From Hyparrhenia diplandra (lineage: Eukaryota > Streptophyta > Magnoliopsida > Poales > Poaceae), in NCBI GenBank assembly GCA_015847255.1, contig JADLZK010005508.1:1-64000 (forward strand): a stretch of DNA of 64,000 bases, read 5' to 3'. The notes beneath the pieces are model-generated. The model ran no database searches and was not told the origin of the DNA. It saw only the letters and a list, made by a program, of their open reading frames with translations. The position numbers and the translations under genes are program-made. Positions 1 to 11,577 of the stretch are shown piece by piece. Numbering within the stretch: position 1 is the stretch's first letter; each line of letters opens with the position of its first letter.

Positions 1-9
1 ATTTCTTAC

Positions 10-1065
10 CAAATATGCCACCAACAATATACTAGGATCCTCTTAAAAGGCCCCGTTGTTGAAGCCTTTATCAAAGGAGTAGGCCCTACACCTTCTCAGC
101 CAATAACTACAGATGATAAAGAGACCTTACTCAGTGTGCAAGATATGCGCACACCAGCTTTGTGTATGTTATATGCACGTACGCCACACAGGGGCGTCCC
201 TAAAAGCAGTTAAGACATGTCGGCTACGGCGTGGAGGCTTTTTCCAGATGTTATGTAATTCAAACTTCACTTATTATAAGTAGTGACTCAAAGATTTCAA
301 AAGCATTTATTGTTGGATAAAGATTTGACTATTTGTGATCATATCATGCATTGTTGGATAATAGTTTTATTAGAAGATTTGGTTACAAAAGTCATTCCTT
401 ACGATATATATTACAAGAATGAGATACATTGTAAATACTATAGATAATTTGTTCACAAATAGCGCTAATCGCCTCCCTCCATGTTGTCATAAAAGGACAG
501 CAAAAGGGCTTTACCCGATATTTTTATTGGACTATAGAAAGAAAACAAAAAGAGATTTATAGGCTGGACTCAAATGACGATAAGGACATTTAAGCGCCCC
601 AACCAGGAACAAAAAAATCCCCCAAGCATGAGAGGGAAACCAATTGGCAAAGCACCCAAGGAGGGAAAAGCCTAGACATAAATTGACTACCAAGTACATG
701 TGCCAGGTTACCTTTAAAGTTTTACTCATTGATGTCATCTTTACATAAGCTTAATTACAACTTCCCTCTGATAGCTAGATTAATGGATTGTTCTTCTATT
801 CCATTTCTTCCACCAACAACAGTCTATGATTCTCTCAAATGCTTCTTTGTTGGCTTATCAAAAGGTAGGCCCTACACCTTCTCCAATAACTATAAATGGA
901 ACCTCATCTCTTTGTCTGTAATGCGAGATATGCACACCAACTTTGTGTTATTAAAATGCGTCGGCGTCCCACAGCGGTTACTATAAAAGCGTCGTGCTGA
1001 CGTGGAGTCTTTCTAGATGTTGCTTAACACAATTGCGCCATATATCGGTGACTCAAAAAGATTTC
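10..1065. repeat. Diverged direct repeat, two copies (about 10-300 and 805-1065)
   Basis: Two stretches share the same order of short matching blocks: CCACCAACAA, GTAGGCCCTACACCTTCTC, CCAATAACTA, AGATATGC, GGCGTCCC, TCTAGATGTT or CCAGATGTT, and GTGACTCAAA. The copies differ by substitutions and small indels, so the duplication is old. No coding potential was recognised. The spacer (about 300-800) has an imperfect block at 480-730 that reads like a decayed retroposon tail (AAAAGGGCTTTACCCG next to a T-rich run). Confidence 0.55.
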
Positions 1066-3030
1066 GGCGTGCAAGCTAGCCTCTTGCGGACCCAGCGCTA
1101 TTGGCCAGCAGAAATTTTCTTGTCCTTCTTGATCTCCTTTTAACTGGTTGAGTGCGGCTTTGGCGAATTAGCGCTTGGATAGCCGTTGGGGACACTAACG
1201 GTGTCTTCCCTCGACCCGCCTCCATTGTTGGCGTCGTCATTTTAGATAAGTTTTAAGATGTTATCATTCGAGATGGATGTAGATAGACGGATATATGTAC
1301 ACCGTACATCGATCATTAAGCAGGTAGAGGTGGTGGGGAGGCGAGGAAACAGATTAGAGTAACTGAAGAAGTGAGGTGGCAGTATGTATGGTATTACGTA
1401 CACGCAGTACGTACGTACGTGTAGCTGTAGCTTGTCGGCATGCATGCACGCAAGAGCTAGCTTGCAACGGGCTGCTGGACACGTCGCCGCGCGCATGCAC
1501 CCACGCCGCGCCGGCGCAGGGTCGCCGGCAGGTTTCCGGCGGGGCATCGTGGACGAGACAGCCTGGCACGAGTGAGTACGTGTGCCTTTATTCGCTGCCC
1601 GCCTCGTTGCCCGGGAACGTGACCATGGAAACAAGGGAGTGGCGTGGTACGTATAGCTCCTAGCCTAGGATGACTGCATGGCCATCCTCCGATGGAGTCT
1701 GCAACGTAGGCATGCCTATCTATCCGTCAGCTGGTGTACGTTGTGGGGAGTGAGTAGCTTTGCATTGGCAGCAACCACACGTACGCACACGTGGCCAGTC
1801 CCAAAACTATAGCAATGCAAAGCAGCTGGATTCACGTTGGATCAGCGTTGAGCGGTCAACAGCACTGTAAGAGCGGCGACGATGACGTCAGCCTAGTTTG
1901 CAACGGCATCAGAGAATTCAGAAGCGTCAGCAGCCAGCTACTGGATCCACGTACGGGTTTTCCGAAAGCCCTAACTTAGCTGGATCCTCTCGAATCCACG
2001 GTGACTCTGTTTCTGTGTGGTAGCCTGGTAGGCAGTGAGGCCCGGAGTCATGCAAGTGCCGAGAAAACCAGGAGGATGTTCATTCATGCATGGTTGAAAC
2101 GGAATTGACGAACTGTTGTGCTACTGATCCACCGGGTTAGGTGACGACGGAAGCTGAAGACTGCAGTGTTTTTCTATATCGAAAAACCGGGGTCTGTTTG
2201 CAACGCTGAATTTCAGAAATCACACAGAACTTCATAGGAATCAGTTCAATTTTATAAGAAAAAAACGTATGAATGGGGAAAAAAAAATCCCAAACAGGCC
2301 TAGATGAGGGCGGAAAAAAAAAATCCTCGTAGCGTTCAGAAAAAAAAAACCCTCTTTTTGTATTGTAAAAAGGGACAATTCTAAGTTTTATAGACATGTC
2401 AATCTTTTTTTTTGAATTTTTGAACAAGTTTTTAAAAAATAATATTAACATCTCTATTGGTAAAAATAGATTTGTTGTACTAGTATTTTAATATAACTAA
2501 TCTAGTAACATTTTATTCATAATCATAAAATTTAATATCTACTATATGAATAGTTTTAGCAACAAATAATAACACACCATCTCTATCGGTAAATAATTGT
2601 CATAAAATTCACTCTAATTTTATGACAAATATTTAATATTGTATTAGAATTGTATTTTGTTTTCCAGGTGGAGGGAGGCAGGGGAGTAGGTGATTACAAG
2701 CATACGGCCGGCGGCCAGCACCCAGCAGTGGGTAGGATCGGTGTGTGTTATACTGTTACAGTTTTGTGCTTGAGCACATGCCGCCCCACTACCACTACAG
2801 TTTCGTGTGGCCTTCCTTCTCTTCCCCAACTCCAGGCAACCCAGTACCAAACGTGTCCACCGCCGCCGTTCCACTGCATCCATCCATCCATCCCAGACGA
2901 CCCACCGGTGTCACACAGGGATGGAGGGTCCAAAAGCGGCTCCGTCCCGTCCCGTTCCGTTCTCTCCTGCCTCTCCGGCCCCATGTGGGTCCCGTCGTCT
3001 CCACTCGCGGCACCCGCCGCCGATCTCCCC
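1066..3030. other. Noncoding DNA upstream of the ABCG gene
   Basis: No gene was recognised. At 1380-1560 the sequence is rich in ACGT and TGCATGC motifs and moderately GC-rich; the short ORFs there have no family signature. At 2270-2460 there are A/T homopolymer runs. At 2440-2650 the DNA is strongly AT-rich, with the motif CATCTCTAT(T/C)GGTAAA repeated near 2450 and 2580. The GC content rises sharply from 2700 into the promoter and 5' UTR of the transporter gene. An open frame running through 2650-4068 crosses this promoter and the first intron and is not a gene. Confidence 0.5.
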
Positions 3031-3113
3031 GCCACGTGCCCCCGGCGTCTCCGCACTCGCCGTGACGTGGACCTCACCACCACCCCGCCCCCACTCCCAC
3101 ACCTCCATATATA
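3031..3113 (+). promoter_or_regulatory. Promoter of the ABCG25-like gene: TATA box plus two ACGT-core motifs
   Basis: A TATATA box lies at 3108-3113, about 180 bp before the chosen ATG at 3290, leaving a C-rich 5' UTR of roughly 150 bp. Just upstream are GCCACGTGCC (3031-3040, a G-box with core CACGTG) and TGACGTGG (3063-3070). Both contain ACGTG, the core of ABRE/G-box sites bound by plant bZIP factors. Close paired ACGTG elements are typical of ABA-responsive promoters. That fits an ABCG25-type gene, but regulation here is inferred. Confidence 0.5.
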
Positions 3114-3289
3114 CCCCGCCCCTCCTCGCCGTCCCCTTCCTCCCATCACTCTGCAACTCATCGATCGCAAGTCCAGCCAGCCAGCGGCACCGGCAGCGCA
3201 TGCCACCAGGCCATCCTCACCCAGTGCTCCCGTCCCGTGTTCAGCTACCTGTGCTTTCTTCGATCCACGATTTAGCTGCCACACACACA

Positions 3290-6200
3290 ATGCCTCCGAA
3301 CGCACACCAGGACGCCGTGCACGGCACCGGCACCGGCACCGGCGGCGGCCTCGCCGTCACGACGACACCGTCCCCTCCGGCGCCGACGTCCAGCAAGATG
3401 GACTGCTTCTTGACCACCGTCTGCACGCCGCTCAACCTCCAGGTGCGACACCGCGGCCTTGTATTGTGTATTGTATTGTATCGCGTGCCAACGAATTCAA
3501 ACCAATTGAATCCATCGACGTCATGCCGTCGCTCGTCTCTCTGCAGTTCATCGACGTGACGTACCGCGTCAAGCAGACGACGACGACGGAGCGATCCTCC
3601 TCCTCGTCCTCCTCCAAGGTGCTCACCACCACCACCACCGGCGCCAACCCGGCGGCGCCAGAAGAGCGGACGATCCTCAAGAACATCACGGGCGAGGCAC
3701 GTCCAGGCGAGCTCCCTGGCAGTTCTGGGCCCCTCCGGCAGCGGCAAGTCGACCCTCCTCTCGATCCTCGGCGGCCGTCTGTCCGGCCGGCACACCGGCA
3801 CCGTGCTCACGGCGGCCGCCCACCGTCCCGCTACGTGCAACGCCGGACGGGGTTCGTGGCGCAAGACGACGTTCTCCACCCGCACCTGACGGTCCGCGAG
3901 ACGCTCACCTTCTGCGCGATGCTGCGGCTGCCGCGTTCCGCCTCGGCGTCCGCGAAGTCCGCCGCGGCGGAGGCGGTGATCACGGAGCTCGGGCTCTCCG
4001 CGTGCGCGGACACCATCGTGGGCAACGCGTTCGTGCGGGGGTCTCCGGCGGCGAGCGGAAGCGCGTGAGCAGCATCGGGCACGAGCTGCTGGTGAACCCG
4101 AGCGTGCTGGTGCTGGACGAGCCCACGTCGGGGCTCGACGCCGCCGCGGCGGCGGCGAGCTGGTGGCGACGATGTCGGCGCTGGCGAGGAAAGGACGGCG
4201 CACGGTGGTCATGTCCGTGCACCAGCCGGCGTCCAGGGTGTACCGGATGTTCGACGCCGTGCTGCTGCTGGCGGAAGGGAGCTGTCTCTACTTTGGACCT
4301 GGACGGGACGCCATGGATTACTTCGCCGACGTTGGGTTCAGGCCCGGGTTCCATGTCAATCCGGCGGACTTCATGCTCGACCTCGCCAATGGTGAGTGGA
4401 TCTCGTCATGCTTACCTAGTTTCCTTGTTGGCACCAACAAACTTTGCCTTGCATGTATCTGTTTTTTTCAGTTTTTACATGTTGCCAAAAAGACAAGTGA
4501 TAGATCAGGTAACCACCTACTATTCATGATCTATCCCGGATCCTGATCTAGAACAGGAAAAGTAGAACTCTCTGTGTTTTTATAGCAACTGGACAAAAGA
4601 TTATTACTATATATGTGTGTTAATAAAACACATTTAGAAACATATTATACTTGTATTGTTGTAGTGCCTAAATAACATGACTAGCTACAGATGAGAGGAT
4701 TACTAGATTGACCAAATCACTACAACAAGTGGAGTTGAAGTCAGAAGTAGTAGTAGAGTATGTCTTGGTGTGTTGTTGCTCATCCCCTTTTTCTGCAATT
4801 GTGATGAGGATTGGAATAGATTCATCATCATGAGAATGAAGACAGGCAAAACACCTGGTGAGTGAGTGTGGAGTGCACCCAAGAAAGAAGAGAGGAGAGA
4901 GAAATGGCATGATGAGTGAGAAGGGGAAAAGAGTGGAGAGGGTGAGTAGTGGTGCCTGCCATGCATCATCTCCCTAGTGTTCTCTTGCTTTTCTTATTTA
5001 TTTCTCTTTTTTGCAAAGCACTTTATGGTTGAAAAATCACACACCTAAGGCCTACTTAGGGACACCTGTCATATAAGGTGGGAATTAGCTCGCTAGGGCA
5101 CTACCACTGTGGCTCAACACCATCATCATCCAACAGAAAGCTACAACGACCCAAATAGTGGGTGTGGGCTCTTACTGCATGCTCTCTCTAGTCCAATTTG
5201 CGAGTCGTTTTGGCTTTTCTAGACAGACATAGTACTACACATAGATTTTGCTACTTGTTTAGACATACAGTACGTTATAACACATTAAAAGCGAAGTATA
5301 TATACGTATGCATCTAAAAAGGAGAGAGCGTTACTTATAATTTGGAACGAATAAGTGAGTCGTAATGTTGTTTCACAATCATAAAAGGACATGAACATCA
5401 TATGATTGATCCATAGTACAAACTTTCCGCGTCCCATAGGTGTGTTCGTTGTCATGAAAGTTGAATATAGAGTGCGTGACATGTATTGGCAAAGGACGCG
5501 TCTTGCAGTAGTGGCTTCTGTGAGTGTGTGCGGATTAGCACACGGACTATCACCACGTTGCATATGTAGGCAACTCATGAACAACGACAGGCACGCACCA
5601 CACAGGTTTATACTGTATTAAACAGGCGATTACTTCGTTGTTATAGTACACAAAAAAGCTGCCGAGTTCCATATATACTGAGACTGATCTAGGATACCAC
5701 AGGGGTGATGGATGGATCTGGGACACTTGTGGCAGCTTTTGGTTGGATCTGGTTCCTTTTTAGCCTCTTTTTTATTCTTGGAATGATGCATCATTAATAA
5801 ATAAATAATTAACGAGCAAATGATATATGCTCCGTCATTAGGGAGTAATGATCTGGTTCCAAGTTAGCTTTTAGTGCCCTGTCTCACTAGACCTGCAAAT
5901 ATATGCTGCCTCTGATAGCTTTAGACAGGGGAATCATTTCTTGGTGCAAAATTGCCATCTTTGGAGTCCACTTTCTCTTCTGCCCCCCTTTTTGTCCTGC
6001 TGCCTCTTTTTAATTCATTCATCATTTGCTCAGTGCACCAGCACATCAAACCAAACAAAGCTGGCTTCGGTGTGCATCTATCGATCGATCACACCCATGT
6101 ATCCAAAAGGCTTAGCCTTTCATGTCACCACATCTAAGCTTGCATTTTGGTGTCAATTATTGAGCTGTGAAAAATACCCCAGCATACCTCTCTTTTAATT

Positions 6201-7440
6201 CATGAATTGGATGGTATAGGATGCTCTACGTGTAGAATTGTATATACACATATATCAAAGAGGGAAAAAAAAAGGGTAAATAAAGCACTAAAGGGAATGT
6301 GTAACATGACATTATCTCGATCGGTACTCCAAGAAAGCGATCATCACAAATTCTCGAGTGCACTAGCTAGTTCCTGTTCTCGATTCATTTTTAGATTAGA
6401 TTTGTTGAATATTACCTATCATATGTCTCATTGATAATGATCTTACACACATTATTATCTAACTCTTTTTATGTTTTTCAAAATTATTTTTGAACAGGTT
6501 TTGCTCAAGCAGACTACAATGTCACAGCTGAAGGCGGCAACAACGTGAAGCAGTCACTGATCTCGTCCTACAACAAGGTGCTGGCCCCAGGGTGAAGGCC
6601 TCCATCGTCGCCGCCGAGCCCGACCGTGAGCATGTGCCGCCGCCGCCGGCAGCGGATCAGGGCTGCAGCACGAGCTGGTGCAACCAGTTCACGATCCTCC
6701 TCCGTCGCAGCCTCAAGGAGCGTCGGCACGAGACGTTCACCTCGCTCCGCATCTTCCAGATCATGGCGCCGGCGCTGGTCGCCGGTGCCATGTGGTGGCG
6801 GTCGACGCCGCTGGCGGTGCAGGACAGGCTGGGCCTGCTCTTCTTCGTCTCCATCTTCTGGGGCGTCTTCGCCTCCTTCAACGCCGTGTTCGCGTTCCCG
6901 CAGGAGCGCCCCGTCCTGGCACGCGAGCGCGCGTCGGGGATGTACGCGCTCTCGTCCTACTTCATGTCGCGCATGGCGGGGACCTGCCCATGGAGCTCGC
7001 CCTGCCCACAGCGTTCACCGTCGTCGTCTACCTCATGGCGGCGCTCAACCCTTCCCCGGCCGCGTTCGCGCTCACGCTCGCCGTCATCCTGGGCTACGTG
7101 CTCGTCGCCGAGGGGCTCGGACTCGCCGTCGGCGCCGTCATGATGGACGCCAAGCGCGTCCACGCTGGTCACCGTCATCATGCTGGCGTACCTCCTCACC
7201 GGCGGGTTCTACGTCCAGAACGTGCCCGGGTTCATGGTGTGGGCCAAGTACACGTCCTTCACCTACTACTGCTACCGCCTCCTCATCGCCGTGCAGTACG
7301 GTGGACACCTCAAGCGCCTCCTCCCGCCCGAGGCCGTTGACGGCGAGGCTGGACCGGCGGTTTGCGTCGCCGCGCTCGTCGCCATGTTCTTCGGATACCG
7401 GTTGCTGGCGTACCTCGCGCTGCGCCGCGTCAGGAAGTGA
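3290..7440 (+). CDS. ABCG25: ABCG25-like half-size ABC transporter (abscisic acid exporter family), frame broken by small indels
   Basis: Half-size ABCG (WBC) transporter of the plasma membrane with one N-terminal nucleotide-binding domain and one six-helix membrane domain; two copies would dimerise. Arabidopsis ABCG25 exports abscisic acid. Coding exons are 3290-3442, 3547-4391 and 6498-7440, with GT-AG introns in phase 0 and phase 1, giving about 645 residues against about 660 in Arabidopsis. Visible motifs: Walker A GPSGSGKST (3728-3754), Q-loop region FVAQDD, signature VSGGERKR (4041-4064), Walker B and D-loop VLVLDEPTSGLD (4104-4139), H-loop SVHQP (4214-4228), and membrane-domain blocks LGLLFF, FWGVFASFNAVF, FPQER, LTGGFYV and FFGYRLLAYLALRR. 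Seven indels break the frame: near 3715, 3811, 4039, 4155, 6587, 6980 and 7156. The first two compensate each other and leave Walker A in a shifted frame; the 6587 deletion creates an in-frame TGA. All lie in homopolymer or GC-rich runs, so sequence error is likely, but a pseudogene is not excluded. The loop before the last helix is short. The ATG at 3290 was chosen because it starts the exon-1 frame 180 bp after the TATA box. Confidence 0.82.
4392..6497 (+). other. Intron 2 of the ABCG25-like gene (2.1 kb)
   Basis: The donor is G|GTGAGT after the codons for LDLAN and the acceptor is TTTTTGAACAG|GT. The split codon is restored as GGT (Gly), so this is a phase 1 intron just after the nucleotide-binding domain. 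It is AT-rich with no coding signal and contains a decayed Stowaway-like MITE (5181-5352). Confidence 0.8.
5181..5352. mobile_element. Decayed Stowaway-like MITE in intron 2
   Basis: The left end reads CTCTCTAGTCCAATTTGCGA and the right end ACTTATAATTTGGAACGA. They are imperfect inverted repeats of the Stowaway-type terminus seen intact at 21290-21438 (CCGTTCCAAATTGTAAGTC). Length is about 170 bp and coding capacity is absent. Target TA duplications are not clear. Confidence 0.45.
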
Positions 7441-8102
7441 GTGAGGATTGATCTGATCTCACCGCCGGTGTCAGCTGCATGCTGCTGTAGGTAGCTAGCT
7501 AGGGACGACGTCTCCATTAACGTACTATTCCGGCTAGCCGGCCGGCCGGCCGGTGACATCGAACGCGCGCGCGCTCCGGCGGCTTGGGCGCGCGCGGCGA
7601 ACCGACCGAGATCCGTGCGTGGCTCCGGAGGGCAGGCGGGCCGGCGTCGAAGGAGATGACTTGACCAAATGACGCGATTGTTGGTGGCGTCGTCGCCGGT
7701 GATCGACGAGGAAGGTCGTCTTCGATTCTTCGTTCTCCCGCGATTTGTTTTTTTTTCTCTTTCTCTCTTACCTATAAGTTTGGTGGTCAAGAAATGTGCC
7801 ATCGATCAAGAATCGAGATGCCTTGTTTGCAAGTGTATTATATATTGATCAATCAGCGAGTGTAAGTTCAAGCTGTGAGAGCTGATTTATTTGGGCTAGA
7901 TTCTTGATTCAGGTCGGTGATGATGAATTGATTATGGGTTTGATTAAAAGTTCAAAGTTCAAGTGAATGTACATGCATAAGGATTAAGGATTACTCTACA
8001 ATTTAAAGTTGACGGCGGCATGATTATGAGACCAAACGAGTTGAATTGCTGAACGCAATGTCAGTTATCGATCTCAGGTTAAGTGTTGTACGTCCACGCA
8101 TG
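7441..8102. other. 3' flank of the ABCG25-like gene
   Basis: This stretch follows the TGA at 7438-7440 and should hold the 3' UTR. It includes a self-complementary run of CCGG units near 7535-7552 and a GCGC-rich patch around 7565-7600. The DNA then becomes AT-rich. No clear canonical poly(A) signal could be fixed and no other gene was recognised. Confidence 0.4.
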
Positions 8103-9279
8103 AAAACAGAAACAAGCCAGTGTTCTACCATGTTCTAAACAATCTTTTGTTCTTTTCCCAACGCCTGGATTCATAGAACCAATTCAAATTCGACGTTCTA
8201 TGCCAAGCACCGATACAACGAATGAATGTGCCATACTCTGGATCATTCTTGAAAGGTGATTTTGACAGATGAATCGAATTAGCTGCTGCTGGTGCTCTGC
8301 TTTTGGAATTGCATAAAAAACCTTGTGAAAGTTTGATCGATCTATGCATTCGAAACAGGTGGCAAAATGGAGGCACACCGGAATATTGAACTGACCGTCA
8401 GCTGCTGACGATATGTGGGGTGGCAGCTTCCGTTCCAGATTTTTTTTTTCTTTTTTTGAATGGCAGCACACTAACCTATTATGGGCCGGCGATAGTTGTG
8501 TTGGGCCGTCACGCTCGAACGCTCCTTGTTGGGTTGACATCCGCATCAATACCAACAAAACAAGATACTTTTTGTATCTTGTTTCCATTGTGGACAATAG
8601 CGAGTTCTATGAAAATGTATGGCTTTGTCTCATGTTTCTTATTTCTTTGCAAACAAAATAAACTAGTGCCCTGAACCTATTAGCAACACGTACTCCACAA
8701 CTTCTGCCTTTCAGTTCAGACCGCCATCGTTGCGCACCGTGGAGTGGCGAGTGTTGGTAGTGGTTGGTGCACGGTGCGTACTTGTCATGGTGGTGTTGGG
8801 CCCGCGCGTCGTACGTGGGGAGACTAGCATGTTAGTGATGGACCTTTACAACTATGTGAAAGAAGGTACGTTTTTCTTTGGAAACCAAGAATTGAGTGGG
8901 GCCATGTGCCCCTCTTTCATAGTTGGACCTCTACAACTATGTGAAAGGTCATGAACAACAAGACCATCCAAGGTCACATTTTGTTAACATATATTCTAGT
9001 GACATATATTGTTACCCACATTAATGGGAATTTGTATCTTTCGGGACTACATCGCCTCAAGCTCAACACTCCACTAATTTATGGAACCTGCAACCTGTGA
9101 GTTGTGTATAATGAAAATCTGAGTGCTATGTTATTTTTGAGCCCACACTATGTTGTAATGAAAATTTGAGTGCTATGTTCAGGATTTCATGCGTTATGTT
9201 ATTTTCCACGATGCTTATCAGTGTAGTTCAAGCAATTTGCCATGGCGTAAATAAAGGTCCTCTGCTACGAAGGAAAACT

Positions 9280-10494
9280 CACTAGTACTGAAATGAACTT
9301 CCGTGGCGGTCATTTTTTATTTTCCGTGGCGGTTTTTGGAACCGCCACACAGCTAGGGTCACGGTTAATCGTTCGATTAAACATGGCAGTTTTTGGGCCC
9401 GCCACCGTTAATATATTAATGGTGGTGGTTTTTAAAATAACCGCTAAGGTTAATCGGATTAACTATGGCGGTTATCTTTTAAAAACCGCCGCGGTAAAAA
9501 AGTAAAAAATAAAAAAAAAAAAAAATTGAAAAGGGCCCATCCACGGGCCACCACCGCCGTCACCCGAGGCTTTCGGCCCTCGTCGAACCCCATGGCCCAC
9601 CGAGCCGCCGGCGCCGCCGTGTCCGTCGTGAAGGAGGGGCGGGATCGCCGTCGGGAGTGAAGAAAGCCCGTCGTGATCCGCATCGCCGCTACGCCCGTAT
9701 CCACCCGCGCCATGGCCACCCGCCGCATCGCCGCCCCGTAGCCCACCGAGCCGGTCCCTCGCGCCCCGCTACTCCGGCCGCGTCCCTTGCCCAGGTGCCA
9801 TGCTCCCGGCCGCGGTGACCGAATCCACCGCGCGCCTCGGAGGGAGAGGAGGTTTGGGCCTGTCCACCGCGCCCTGCGCCATCAGGGCCGTGTCCACCGT
9901 GCCCTCGTGAGGCTCGGCAGCGGTGGGTGCTCGTCGAGGCCCCATCGTGAGGCCCAGCGACCATCGCTGCTGCAGCGTCCCGTCCGCGATGGAGAGAGGT
10001 TGGGGCCGAGGAGAGAAGGATGCTAAGGGAGAGAGACACGATGGGGAGATATTTCTCTGTGAAGGTGGAGATGAAATCAAGTAGGGCCTGCTGTCATACT
10101 TTCGATGAAGAAGCACAAATAAATCAATGGTCGATCTGACTCCACGTGTCCTCCTGATCCATCCATCCAAGGAGCCCACGTCAGCGATCCATGCCATCAG
10201 CGGAAGTGGATGTGCAGGCAGATTTGCATGTGGCCATGTGCGGCACAGAGAGCGAGGTGGGATGGGCGATGTGCATCCAATCTCTGTGGCCTATTGTGTG
10301 GTGCCTAAGACTATGACCAATGGCGGCATTAACCGTGGTGGTTATTTTACAAAACCGCCGCGGTTAATCGATAACGTGGCGGTTTTGGCCCCTGGCGGAG
10401 GCATGTCGGGCCACCGATTAATGGTGGCGGTTTTCCAAAAACCACCACGAAAAATGATTTGCAAATGTTGTCTAAGATCAGTTGTTAAGTAGTG
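9280..10494. mobile_element. Non-autonomous CACTA transposon (1.2 kb)
   Basis: The left end is CACTAGTACTGAAATG and the right end is ACAACTGATCTTAGACAAC on the minus strand preceded by CACTACTTA, so both termini begin with CACTA. The element is flanked by the 3-bp duplication ACT (9277-9279 and 10495-10497), as CACTA elements produce. Subterminal repeats of GTGGCGGTTTT and its complement AACCGCCAC occur many times at both ends (9300-9500 and 10320-10450). The centre (about 9535-10030) is GC-rich and proline/arginine-coding in several frames. No transposase was found, so it depends on an autonomous partner. The GC-rich core could be a captured gene fragment. Confidence 0.75.
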
Positions 10495-10497
10495 ACT

Positions 10498-11577
10498 CGA
10501 AAAGGTCATGGTGGTGTTGTTGCACATGGTAGGTGCAGTGCTTATGTTCGTACACATTTCATGTTTATTTTTTGTTGTACATCCTAGTGATGTTTTTGTC
10601 GCCTACATGTGTTGTAATCGGTGATGATTAAGCGATTAAGAAAACACAAACAAACCACAGCGGAGACACAAGATTTAACATGGAAAACCCTCCCAATGTG
10701 GGGATAAAAAACCACGGGCGACAGCCATCAAACACTCCTCACTATTATCAAGGTTGGGTTCCACGTGGAAACTTACTAGAATGAATCGGTACTCAGTGGA
10801 AACCCTACAAGGGTATATGTACCGTACCGGGGTGGGGGGGCTCCTCCCCCTCAAGGCCTCCCGCGACGGGCCTCCGCTTCGCTCTGTTAGAAGATGGCCA
10901 CCCAATAATAATTATGCGCAACTGAATTTGAAACATTTTCAACAATATGTGTAGGCGCTAGCGCTTATCATACAAGCAGCGTCCGGTGCGTCCACAGGTT
11001 AGGTAAGTACATGCTTCTTCGGTTCCTACATCTACCATTTTGTTTAATTTTTAAAAAAAAAACTAGTGCATTTTATGGTTTGGGTCCTTTCTTGTCAGGC
11101 ACTCTTCATCGAAGCTTATGGGCCAAATGCTATTAGTAATGATTATACAGATGAGCAATTAATATTCAGTCGTTGGGTATTGGCTATTTCCACCATGTAG
11201 TATGGTGCGATTGTTTTTAGACCAAGATGTTAGCAGAACCAGAGCCCACACAAGCAGAACCAGAGCCCAAGCCCAACTCACCTGCAGAACCCAACCATCT
11301 CGATTATTTCAGAGTGCTTTTGCTGTTACGGGATCCGTAGTGATGATGAACACGGAGTACAATCTCTACACATTTAGGTGATGGCATGTACTCCTTATTA
11401 GAACACAAGAGGGCTCTTTGCAGGTTCTGTTTACATGATGCTACTGTCCTTTTTATCAAAATGGTGTGAAAAAATAGATTCCACTGTTGTGCCCAAAAAC
11501 ACTTCTACATATTGAACTGGTAGCCAAAAGCTGGAAAAGTGTAGCTCTGTGGCTCCTAAAATTTGTCAAACAAATGT
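10498..11577. other. Noncoding DNA in copy A right of the CACTA element
   Basis: No gene was recognised. At 10640-10870 the text (ACATGGAAAACCCTCCC, GTACCGGGGTGGGG) resembles LTR or untranslated parts of grass Copia elements, but no matching partner was found in the window. At 11235-11290 a short imperfect repeat AGCAGAACCAGAGCCCA occurs twice. Confidence 0.35.

Noticed and set aside
1242..1663. Overlapping open frames on both strands as a small gene
   Set aside because: No family motif, no splice or promoter signals, and equally open on both strands because of local GC content.
2650..4068. A 472-residue plus-strand open frame
   Set aside because: It crosses the promoter, 5' UTR and first intron. 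Only its part after 3547 coincides with exon 2 of the ABCG25-like gene.
3241..4212. A 323-residue minus-strand open frame opposite ABCG25 exon 2
   Set aside because: It is rich in Arg, Ala and Pro from GC-rich codons and is a shadow of the exon. No family motif.
6626..7444. A 272-residue plus-strand open frame over ABCG25 exon 3
   Set aside because: Out of frame with the membrane domain for almost its whole length; arginine/serine-rich shadow.
9459..10197. Several GC-rich open frames inside the CACTA element
   Set aside because: Low complexity (Pro, Arg, Ala) and overlapping in several frames. No transposase or other domain.
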